Shown here one piece after another: positions 56,980 to 64,000 of a stretch of DNA of 64,000 nucleotides (the first letter of the stretch is position 1; each line of letters begins with the position of its first letter). Position numbers and translations under genes: made by a program. The stretch is from Humitalea sp050632385. Lineage in GTDB: Bacteria > Pseudomonadota > Alphaproteobacteria > Acetobacterales > Acetobacteraceae. The notes beneath the pieces are model-generated. The model was not told where the DNA came from and did not search any database. It saw only the letters and a program-made list of their open reading frames with translations. The stretch covers positions 992,001-1,056,000 of the forward strand of contig NZ_CP192599.1 of assembly GCF_050632385.1 (NCBI RefSeq), written 5' to 3'.

Positions 56980-59654
56980 TCATCCCGGGCACCGCCGCAC
57001 CCATCGCCGGCCACGCCCCCGGCTGCGCCTGCTGCACCGGGCGGGCAGGGACCGTCGCCCACGACAACCCGCCGGGGCTGACCACCGTCGCCTATCGCGC
57101 CGGCACCCATGGCAGTTTCAAGCAGGCGATGCTGGCGCGGCTCTCGGCGCCGGAATTCCCGGCCCTCGCCGGGCTGCGCACGCGGGAAGACGATGATCCC
57201 GCCATCGCGCTGCTGGATGCCTTTGCCGCCACCGCCGATATCCTGACCTTCTACCAGGAACGCATCATCCAGGAATCATATCTACCGACGGCGACGGAGC
57301 CGGAGGCGCTGTCCGCCCTGGCCGGCCTCGTCGGCTACGCGCCGGGCGCCGGGGTCGCGGCCTCGGTCGACCTCGCGCTGACCCTGGAACCCGCGCCCGG
57401 CGCGCCGGAACAGGCGCTGGCGGGCACCAACCTGTCCCCCGGCCTGCGCGTGCAGAGCATCCCCGGCCCCGGCCAGACCAGCCAGGCCTACGAAACCATC
57501 GAACCCATCGAGGCCCGGGTCGCCTGGAACAGTTTCGCGCCGCGCCGGACGGTGCCCTTCCTGCCGCGCGCGGGCGACCGGGTCGCCTGGATCGGCGCGG
57601 GGGTCGCGCTGCGGCCCGGCGATGCGCTGCTCTTCGTCACGCGCAACCGCACGGCGGGCGGCGCCGGTTGGTCGCTGCGTTTCGTCGTGTCGGTGGAACC
57701 CGATGCGGCGGCGAACCGCCAGGGCGTGACCCTGGACGGCACCATCGACGCCGGGGCCGCCAATGCCGCCGGCCCGCCGCGCGTCTTCGCCCTGCGCGCG
57801 CGCACCGCGCTGTTCGGCGCGTCCGCCCCCAACCCGGCGGCACTGACCGCCGCGGTGCGCACGGCCCTGGGCGGCACGGCCACCGACTGGGCCTTCGCCT
57901 TCACCGATGGGGTCGTGCTGCTGGACCAGGCGCTGCCATCGGTCGTCGCCGGCGGCTGGCTGGTGCTGGCCACCGCCACGGCCCGCGCGCTGTTCCGCAT
58001 CAACCGCGCGAAGGAGACGGCGCTCGCCGCCTACGGCCTGTCCGGCCGCGCCACGGAGGTGGTGCCGGACACCGCCGCGGGGCTCAGCCAGTTCGACGCC
58101 GCCGCCTATCGCGGCACCGCGGCCTATGCTGGCAGCGAGCCCCTGCCGCTGGCAGAAGCGCCGCTGATCGACCCGGTGCTGGGCGACCTGATCGTGCTGG
58201 ACCGCCCGGTGCCGACCCTGCCGGAAGGGCGCCGGCTGATCCTGCGTGGCCGCGCCGCCGTGGTTCTCGCCCCCGCTTCCGCCACCCTGACCGGCGCCGA
58301 TGGCAGCACCCGCGCGGTGGCCGAGGGCGCGCGCCTGGTCTTGGCCGCCGCGCCCCGCGACCTCGGCAACGGCCAGGCCCGCTGGCTGCTGCGCGACGCC
58401 GATGGATTTCTGGGCGCGCTGACCCTGTCCGACGACCCGCTCTTCGCCATCGCCGGAACCGAAGCGCCCCAGATCACCGAGGTCGTGACCCTGCTGCGCC
58501 AGGAAGCGGCCGACCCCGCCCATGCCGCGCTGCGCTTGACCCAGCCCCTGGCCGCCGCCTTCGACCGCGCCTCCCTCACCATCCTCGGCAACATCGCCCG
58601 CGCGACGCATGGGGAGGCGGTGTCGGAGATCCTCGGCGGTGGCTATCCGGGGCGGGGGTCGCAATCCTTCACCCTGGCCCAGGCGCCGCTGACCTATACC
58701 CGCACGCGCGAAGGCCGGGGTGCCGCCAGCAGCCTGACCATCGACGCCGGCGGCATCCGCTGGCAGGAAGTCCCGACCCTGCTGGACCAAGGCCCCCGCG
58801 ACCGGGTTTTTTCGACCAGCCTCGGCGCCGACGGCAAGCTGACCCTGCGCTTCGGCGATGGGCGCGAAGGCGCCCGCCTGCCCGCGGGGCAGAACAACAT
58901 CCACGCGCGCTATCGTCGCGGCACGGGCCTGGCGGGACTGGCACCGGCGGGCGCGGTCAGCCTGCTGACAGCCCGGCCGCTCGGGCTGAAGGCGGCCGAA
59001 AACCCGATGCCCGCCGAAGGCGCCCAAAACCCCGAAGGCCCTGAAGACCTGCGCCGCAACGCCCCCGCCAGCGTGCTGACCCTGGGCCGTGTGGTGTCGC
59101 ACGGCGATGTCGCGGATTTCGCCGCCGGGTTCGCCGGCATCGCCAAGGCGCGGGCCGATCTCGTCTGGGCCGGCGCCGCGCGGCGCATCTTTGTCACCGT
59201 CGCGGGGCCGGATGGCGCCACGGTGGGCGATGAGACGCTGGACGCGCTGCGCGCCGCCCTCGGCCGCGCCGCCGAACCCGGGTTGCTGCTGGCGCTTGGT
59301 CCCGCGCGCCCGGTCCGCGCCCGGCTGCGCCTGCGGCTGCAACTGGTGCCGCAGTGGGAACCGGAGCCGGTGCGCGCGGCCGTTGCGGCGATCCTGGCCC
59401 GCCGCTTCGGTTTTTCCGCCCGCGCTTTTGCCGAACCCATGGCGCTCAGCGCCGTCATCGCGGCGGTGGTCGCGGTGCCCGGCGTGCTGGGCGCCCAGGC
59501 CCAGCATTTTGCCCGCGACGTGCCGCCCGACAACGCCTTGATCGCGCATCCCCGCCTGCGCGCCGCCGGTGCCGGCCCTGGCGCCGATGGCACCTTGCGC
59601 GGCGCCGAATTGCTGCTGCTGGAAGCCAACCCCGACATCGCGGTGGTGCCATGA
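56976..59654 (+). CDS. eCIS baseplate wedge protein, gpJ/gp6-like (2)
   Basis: An 892-residue second gpJ-type protein. It has the same core order as the previous gene: MLARLSAPEFPALAGLRTREDDDPAIALLDAFAATADILTFYQERIIQESYL (key residues DDDPAIALLDAF, DILTFYQERI), then LTLRFGDGREGARLPAGQNNIHARYRRG and LGRVVSHGDVADFAAGFAGIAKA. The N-terminus carries a cysteine cluster, GHAPGCACCTGRAGTV, not found in the first copy, which may bind a metal or be an inter-subunit link. Large wedge-type baseplate proteins occur in pairs in many eCIS loci. Coupled to the previous gene by ATGA and to the next by ATGA (59651-59654). Confidence 0.88.
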   Translation: MIIPGTAAPIAGHAPGCACCTGRAGTVAHDNPPGLTTVAYRAGTHGSFKQAMLARLSAPEFPALAGLRTREDDDPAIALLDAFAATADILTFYQERIIQESYLPTATEPEALSALAGLVGYAPGAGVAASVDLALTLEPAPGAPEQALAGTNLSPGLRVQSIPGPGQTSQAYETIEPIEARVAWNSFAPRRTVPFLPRAGDRVAWIGAGVALRPGDALLFVTRNRTAGGAGWSLRFVVSVEPDAAANRQGVTLDGTIDAGAANAAGPPRVFALRARTALFGASAPNPAALTAAVRTALGGTATDWAFAFTDGVVLLDQALPSVVAGGWLVLATATARALFRINRAKETALAAYGLSGRATEVVPDTAAGLSQFDAAAYRGTAAYAGSEPLPLAEAPLIDPVLGDLIVLDRPVPTLPEGRRLILRGRAAVVLAPASATLTGADGSTRAVAEGARLVLAAAPRDLGNGQARWLLRDADGFLGALTLSDDPLFAIAGTEAPQITEVVTLLRQEAADPAHAALRLTQPLAAAFDRASLTILGNIARATHGEAVSEILGGGYPGRGSQSFTLAQAPLTYTRTREGRGAASSLTIDAGGIRWQEVPTLLDQGPRDRVFSTSLGADGKLTLRFGDGREGARLPAGQNNIHARYRRGTGLAGLAPAGAVSLLTARPLGLKAAENPMPAEGAQNPEGPEDLRRNAPASVLTLGRVVSHGDVADFAAGFAGIAKARADLVWAGAARRIFVTVAGPDGATVGDETLDALRAALGRAAEPGLLLALGPARPVRARLRLRLQLVPQWEPEPVRAAVAAILARRFGFSARAFAEPMALSAVIAAVVAVPGVLGAQAQHFARDVPPDNALIAHPRLRAAGAGPGADGTLRGAELLLLEANPDIAVVP

Positions 59655-61717
59655 CCTGGGATGCCCGCGCGCTGCTGCACCTGCTGCCGGCGATCCACCA
59701 GATGCGCGACGCCGAACAGGGCGGCCCGCTGGCCGACCTGCTGGGCGTCATCGCCGAACAGATCGCGGTGATCGAGGAGGATCTGGACCAACTCTACGAC
59801 GACCAGTTCATCGAAACCTGCGCCGATTGGGTCGCGCCCTATATCGGCGCGCTGGTCGGCTATCGCGCCCTGCATGGCGCCGCCGCCGCCGTCAGCAGCC
59901 CGCGGGCGGAGGTCGCCAACACCATCGCCTATCGCCGCCGCAAGGGCACCGCGGCGATGCTGGAACAGATGGCCGCCGACGTGACCGGCTGGCCCGCCCG
60001 CTGCGTCGAGATGTTCCAGCGCCTGGCCACCACCCAATACCTGAACCACCCCCGCCCGCAGGCGCCCTGGACCCAGGGCCTGCGCGACGGGTTGGCGCTC
60101 CACCGCCTGGGCGGTGCTTTTGACAGCAGCCAATCCACCATCGACGTGCGCTCGATCGAATTGGGGCGCGGGCGGCACAATATCGGCCATGTCGCGATCC
60201 ACCTCTGGCGCCTGGGCGGCTTTCCGCTGCCCGGCGCGACGCCCGTGGCACTGGATGCGTTCCGCTGGCGGATGAACCCGCTGGGCGCCGATTTGCCGCT
60301 GTTCTCGCAGCGCCTGGCCGAGGGTTCCGTCACCCAGATCGCCACCCCGCTGGATGTGCCCGCGCCGATCGGCCGCCTGGCGATGGCGCGGGACCCCGCC
60401 GCCTGGTTCGGCCCGGGGCGGGCAATGCAATTGGACCGGTTGGCCGCCAACGGGCGCTTCGTCCCCGTGCCGGCCGCCGATGTCGTGGTCTGCGACCTGT
60501 CCGACCGGACGGGCGGCGCCTGGGCGGCAGCGGCGCCCACGGCGGTCGTCGCCATCGACCCCGAAAGCGGCCGCCTGCTGTTTCGCGACGCCCAGGCGCC
60601 AGGCAGCCTGCGGGTCGGCTTCCACTACGGTTTCGCCGGCCCGATGGGCGGCGGCACCTATGAGCGCGGCGAGTTTTCGCCGCCGCCGGATATGCCGCTG
60701 CTGCGCGTGCCGGGCGACCACCCGACGATCTCGGCCGCTCTGGCGGCCCTGGCCGGCAGCGGCGGCGTGGTGGAGGTGGGCGACAGTCGCACCTATGCCG
60801 AAACACCGCTGCTGCGCGTCCCCGCTGGTCGCGCGCTCCTCCTGCGCGCCGCCAATGGCGCGCGGCCCCTGTTGCAACTGGCCGGCGACCTCGTCGTGGA
60901 GGTCACCGGCACGGGCGAGGAAGCGAGTGTCACCGTCGAGGGGCTGGTGCTGGCCGGCGGCGCGCTGCGCCTCGGTGCCGGCACCGCCACCGGGTTGCGC
61001 CTGCTGACCCTGCGCCACGCCACCCTGGTGCCTGGCCTCGCCCTCGGTCCCGACGGCACGCCGCTAACCCCCGGCGCGCCATCCGTGCAGGCCGCCGATA
61101 CCCGCGCGCGCATTGTCATGCAGGCGGTGATCTCCGGCCCCGTCATCCTGTCGGCCCGCGCGCGGCTGGAAGCGCGCGACACGATCCTGGACGCGACCTC
61201 CCCCGCAATCTCCGCCATCACCGGCGGCATCCTGAGCCTGGAGGCGGTGACGGTGATCGGTCGCGTCGCCGCCGCCGAAGTCACGCTGATCACCGACAGC
61301 ATCCTGCATGCCGAAGGCGCAAATCCCCGCGTCCGCGCCGCGCGCGTGCAAAGCGGCTGCGTGCGGTTTTCCTGGTTGCCGCCCGGCACCTTGCTGCCGG
61401 CGCGCTACCGCTGCCTGCCGGAAGCTGCCATCGCCGCCGAGATCGAACGCCTCGGCCCCGATGGCGATCCGCTGGCCATCCGCGCGCGCATCGAGGCCTC
61501 GTTGCAGCCGGTCTTCACCGCGCGGCGATACGGGCTGCCGGGCTATGCCCAGTTGTCCCGCGCCTGCCCGGCGGCGATCCGCACCGGCGCGGCGGATGAG
61601 GGCGAGCAGGGCGCCTTCCACAACCAGTTCGCGACGCAGCGGGAAGCGAACCTGCGGCTGCGGCTTGGCGAATATCTGAAGCTCGGCCTCGCGGCCGGGA
61701 TTTTCTACGAAACGTGA
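59651..61717 (+). CDS. eCIS gpI-like baseplate protein fused to beta-helix-like region
   Basis: A 688-residue protein. The N-terminal 250 residues are gpI-like: ALLHLLPAIHQMRDAEQGGPL, LADLLGVIAEQIAVIEEDLDQLYDDQFIETC (key residues DQLYDDQFIETC), VAPYIGALVGYRALHG and EVANTIAYRRRKGTAAMLEQMA, the conserved RRKGT element. From about residue 350 the sequence becomes beta-repetitive (ISAALAALAGSGGVVEVGDSRTYAE, TGEEASVTVEGLVLAGGALRLG), resembling a right-handed beta-helix (pectate-lyase-like, PARB-type) fold. Such a region on a baseplate protein may act in receptor or glycan binding. It ends RLRLGEYLKLGLAAGIFYET. Confidence 0.85.
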   Translation: MTWDARALLHLLPAIHQMRDAEQGGPLADLLGVIAEQIAVIEEDLDQLYDDQFIETCADWVAPYIGALVGYRALHGAAAAVSSPRAEVANTIAYRRRKGTAAMLEQMAADVTGWPARCVEMFQRLATTQYLNHPRPQAPWTQGLRDGLALHRLGGAFDSSQSTIDVRSIELGRGRHNIGHVAIHLWRLGGFPLPGATPVALDAFRWRMNPLGADLPLFSQRLAEGSVTQIATPLDVPAPIGRLAMARDPAAWFGPGRAMQLDRLAANGRFVPVPAADVVVCDLSDRTGGAWAAAAPTAVVAIDPESGRLLFRDAQAPGSLRVGFHYGFAGPMGGGTYERGEFSPPPDMPLLRVPGDHPTISAALAALAGSGGVVEVGDSRTYAETPLLRVPAGRALLLRAANGARPLLQLAGDLVVEVTGTGEEASVTVEGLVLAGGALRLGAGTATGLRLLTLRHATLVPGLALGPDGTPLTPGAPSVQAADTRARIVMQAVISGPVILSARARLEARDTILDATSPAISAITGGILSLEAVTVIGRVAAAEVTLITDSILHAEGANPRVRAARVQSGCVRFSWLPPGTLLPARYRCLPEAAIAAEIERLGPDGDPLAIRARIEASLQPVFTARRYGLPGYAQLSRACPAAIRTGAADEGEQGAFHNQFATQREANLRLRLGEYLKLGLAAGIFYET

Positions 61718-61754
61718 CTGGTGCGCCCGCAAGGGCTGCCGGGGGGAGGCACTT

Positions 61755-64000
61755 GTGACCGGAGACTATAGCCAGACCCGTTACGACCCACGCCGCGGCC
61801 ATGCCGCCCTGCGCATGCAGCAAGGCCGCGTCGCGCTGGATTCCGATTGGAACGCGCAATCCGCCATCCTGGCCCGCCGGCAACGCGCGGAGACGCTGGA
61901 CACGACCGGTCGCAGTGGCGTGCCGATGGAAACGCCCTGGGCGTTTCGCATCGGCGTCCTGTCCGCGCCGCGCCGGCTGACCATCGGCACGGGCCGCCTG
62001 TATTTGGACGGCTTGCTGGTCGAGAATTTCCCCGCCAACGGCACCACCCTCGGCCCGCTGGCCGAACCCACCGCGACCACGACCACGAACTATGCCGCCC
62101 AACCCTTCTGGCCAGTGCCCGATGCGCTGCCCGCCGGCGACGGGCCGCACCTGGCCTACCTCGATGTCTGGCTGCGGGAGGTTACGGCGGTCGAGGACCC
62201 GTCGCTGCTGGAAAAGGCGCTCGGCGGCGTCGATACCACGACGCGCCAGCAACTCGCCTGGCAGGTCCGCGTGCTGGCCAACGTGGGCGAGGATGTGACC
62301 GCCGCGACCCCGCCCGCGTCCATCCCCGGCTGGGCCGCGCGCACGGCGCCCGCGGCCGGGCGGCTGACCACGCGACTGGCCGCCGAACCGGCGGTCACCA
62401 ACCACTGCCTGATCCCGGCCAGCGGCGGCTACGGCGGGCTGGAGAACCAGCTCTACCGCATCGAGATCATCACCGGCGGCCCCGTCGGCACCGCCCGCTT
62501 CGCCTGGTCGCGCGACAATGCCACCGTCGCCGCGCGGATCGAGGAGGTGATCGCCCCCGATGTCCTGACCCTGTCCAGCACCGGCCGCGATGCGCTGCTG
62601 CGCTTCAACGCCGGCGATTGGATCGAGGTCACCGACGACCGCCGCGACCTCGGCCAGCAATCGGGACTGATGCGCCAGATCCGCAGCGTGGACCACGACA
62701 GCCGCCGCATCGTGCTGACCGCGCCCCTGCCATCGGCGCTGCTGCCGAGCGGCATCGGTGCCGACACGCTGACCGCCCGAAACAGCCGCATCCGCCGCTG
62801 GGACCAGTCCGGCCAGGTGCGCAACAGTGCGGGGACGGTCCTGGCCAATCTGGACGGGCCGGGATCGGATGGGCTGATCCCCGTGCCGCCGTCCGGCATG
62901 GCCGTGGTGCTGGAAGCCGGGATCGAGGTGCTCTTCGACCTCGTGGCCGCGGGCGGCGTCTTCCGCCCCGGCGAATACTGGTGCTTTGCCGCGCGCAGCA
63001 TCGATGCCTCGATCGACATCCTGGACGATGCCCCGCCGCTTGGGCCGCATCACCACTACGCGCCGCTCGCGCTGATCCGCTTTCCTGGCGATGCCATCGA
63101 CCAGCGCCGGCCCCTCTTGCCGCGCATCGGGCGGATCGAGGTCGCGGCAGCCGTCCACGCCGATCCCATCGGCCGCCGATCCCTGCTGGTGCCGGGCGAG
63201 GAATTGCCGCTCGCCGCCCTGGGCAATGGGATCGAGGTGCTGATCCGCCAGCAGGTCACCATGGCCAGCGTGAATGACGCGAGCCTGCTGGTCACCGTGG
63301 ACCTGCCCTACCAGACCGGCATCGTCACCTATGGCCTGCCGCAGACCCTCGGCTCCATCCCCGTGACCCTGCCGGGGGAGGTCTCGCTGACGGGACCTGG
63401 CCGCCTGCGCTGGCGCGCGGGGGCCGAGACCATCGAGGCCCTGGGCCAGATGCTGGCGCGCGGCGTCCCCCGCCCCGGCAATGCCCGCTTCGACACCGCG
63501 TTCGAGGCCTTCAACAACGGCCAGGACGCCCGCTGGCAGGTCGGTGTGGGCAATGTGCTGGTCCAGGCCGGCAGCGGCGCCTTCACCCCCGGCAACCAGC
63601 AGCCGCTGCCGATGCTGGCCATCGCGCGCGAGGCGATGCGGTCCGCCCCGATGTTCGTGAACCTCACGGTCAGCCAACCGGTCGGGCGCACCTGCGGGCT
63701 TGTGTATAATTTCCAGTCGCCCCGCGACTTCAGCATCTTCTACGGCACGCACCAGTGGCGGCCGGTCGGGTTCAGCGGCGCCGTGTCCGTCGTCACCATG
63801 GGCGTCATCGACGTGCGCTCCGGCATTCCGGGCAACCCGCGTGAGGTGCCCGTCGCGACCACCGGCTCCGATCCCGCCGCCTATACGCTGGACCTGCGCG
63901 GTTCGGCCGATGGGATCATCTTTGGGGCGAGCGTCCGCTTCCGCAGTGGTGAGACGGTGTCGCGCAGCCAACTCGACCTGGCCGGCACGCCCTTCCTGCC
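61755..64000 (+). CDS. DUF6519-type eCIS/phage-tail-like protein, 3' end outside window
   Basis: Open from GTG 61755 (GGAGG at 61745-61749) to the window end, at least 748 residues, with no stop. The N-terminus VTGDYSQTRYDPRRGHAALR, then MQQGRVALDSDWNAQSAIL, matches the pattern GDfSRdtFdp.r.f..VlmQQGRVqlDaDwNEq of DUF6519 proteins that I recall as frequent at the 3' end of eCIS loci. The remainder alternates beta-rich blocks (ISAPRRLTIGTG region; LYRIEIITGGPVGTARFAWSRDN; ITFDLVAAGGVFRPGEYWCF-like segment), suggesting a tail-fibre or baseplate accessory role. The gene is not a fragment: the frame is intact to the edge. 37 bases separate it from the previous gene. Confidence 0.8.
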   Translation, partial: MTGDYSQTRYDPRRGHAALRMQQGRVALDSDWNAQSAILARRQRAETLDTTGRSGVPMETPWAFRIGVLSAPRRLTIGTGRLYLDGLLVENFPANGTTLGPLAEPTATTTTNYAAQPFWPVPDALPAGDGPHLAYLDVWLREVTAVEDPSLLEKALGGVDTTTRQQLAWQVRVLANVGEDVTAATPPASIPGWAARTAPAAGRLTTRLAAEPAVTNHCLIPASGGYGGLENQLYRIEIITGGPVGTARFAWSRDNATVAARIEEVIAPDVLTLSSTGRDALLRFNAGDWIEVTDDRRDLGQQSGLMRQIRSVDHDSRRIVLTAPLPSALLPSGIGADTLTARNSRIRRWDQSGQVRNSAGTVLANLDGPGSDGLIPVPPSGMAVVLEAGIEVLFDLVAAGGVFRPGEYWCFAARSIDASIDILDDAPPLGPHHHYAPLALIRFPGDAIDQRRPLLPRIGRIEVAAAVHADPIGRRSLLVPGEELPLAALGNGIEVLIRQQVTMASVNDASLLVTVDLPYQTGIVTYGLPQTLGSIPVTLPGEVSLTGPGRLRWRAGAETIEALGQMLARGVPRPGNARFDTAFEAFNNGQDARWQVGVGNVLVQAGSGAFTPGNQQPLPMLAIAREAMRSAPMFVNLTVSQPVGRTCGLVYNFQSPRDFSIFYGTHQWRPVGFSGAVSVVTMGVIDVRSGIPGNPREVPVATTGSDPAAYTLDLRGSADGIIFGASVRFRSGETVSRSQLDLAGTPFL

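Larger units (their letters stand above)
41846..64000 (+). other. extracellular contractile injection system (eCIS) operon, right end outside window
   Basis: All 19 genes from the sheath to the DUF6519 protein read rightward, with gaps of at most 37 bases and mostly with four-base or one-base overlaps. Present: sheath, tube, cap-type DUF4255, AAA+ ATPase, CIS-tube adaptor, LysM, hub, spike, PAAR tip, gp25, two gpJ-like wedges, gpI-like protein and two DUF4157 cargo candidates. Absent in view: phage capsid, terminase, integrase, lysis genes and T6SS TssJLM membrane genes. This gene set is that of a free-standing contractile injection particle rather than of a prophage or a T6SS. Confidence 0.93.

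Noticed and set aside
61515..63971. 818-codon minus-strand open frame at the right edge
   Set aside because: Antisense to the gpI-like and DUF6519-type genes. The plus frame from 61755 stays open to the edge and has a conserved N-terminus.
41846..64000. Prophage or type VI secretion system
   Set aside because: No capsid, portal, terminase, integrase or lysis genes in view, and no TssJLM or ClpV; presence of DUF4255, eCIS-type AAA+ ATPase and DUF4157 proteins points to an eCIS.

Overview
The window comes from a very GC-rich alphaproteobacterium, most likely a member of the Acetobacteraceae or wider Rhodospirillales (Roseomonas-like). This is inferred from base composition, alphaproteobacteria-restricted genes (UPF0262, FliX, a DksA that has lost most zinc cysteines, DUF983), and gene content. 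No taxonomic search could be run. Genes are tightly packed, with many 4-base ATGA/GTGA overlaps. No rRNA, tRNA, CRISPR array, transposase or integrase was seen.

Layout. 1-2.4 kb: tamA and the start of tamB (outer-membrane translocation and assembly). 3.1-4.9 kb: pdxJ and pdxA (vitamin B6). 5-9.4 kb: an acyl-CoA dehydrogenase, a zeta-type GST, an M20 peptidase and a secreted EF-hand protein. 9.6-11.5 kb: two convergent genes of unknown function that look accessory. 11.6-15.6 kb: a leftward set with a haloacetate-dehalogenase-like hydrolase, an HMG-CoA-lyase-like enzyme, mtnA, UPF0262 and DUF983. 15.7-22.5 kb: a hydantoin/carbamoyl-amino-acid module (racemase, AtzG/AtzE-like amidase pair, two N-carbamoyl-amino-acid hydrolases, an allantoinase/hydantoinase-like cyclic amidohydrolase, a LysR regulator). 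22.6-25.3 kb: prpD-prpC of the methylcitrate cycle. 26-27.8 kb: a histone-H1-like protein, an acetyltransferase and a nitroreductase. 27.8-29.7 kb: otnC-otnK (four-carbon acid sugar use). 29.8-33.9 kb: an unusual five-gene operon with a RibD-type reductase, a BchC-like dehydrogenase, a 6-pyruvoyl-tetrahydropterin-synthase-fold protein, a glycosyltransferase and a methyltransferase. 34-36.4 kb: flagellar genes (FlgN-like, rod-binding protein, flgI, divergent fliX). 36.5-41.5 kb: dksA, an EF-G gene and two glycosyltransferases.

41.8 kb to the right edge is one rightward, largely translationally coupled operon for an extracellular contractile injection system (eCIS, the Afp/PVC/MAC type). It holds a sheath, one tube, a zinc-ribbon protein, a proline-rich protein, a DUF4255 cap-type protein, an AAA+ ATPase, two tandem DUF4157 proteins that are the best cargo candidates, a CIS-tube/LysM pair, a hub and a spike encoded separately, a PAAR-like tip, a gp25-like wedge protein, two large gpJ/gp6-like wedge proteins, a gpI-like protein fused to a beta-helix-like region, and a DUF6519-type protein cut by the window edge. 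The operon continues beyond 64,000.

Two features look least described. The first is the eCIS cargo pair: DUF4157 domain, then a six-cysteine linker, then a conserved double hydrophobic C-terminus. The second is a pair of ~264-bp hairpin-rich repeats in opposite orientation, each filling exactly the gap between two converging genes (2,884-3,147 and 17,985-18,247), with compensatory changes in the central stem. The pterin-like operon is a third candidate for an uncharacterised pathway.
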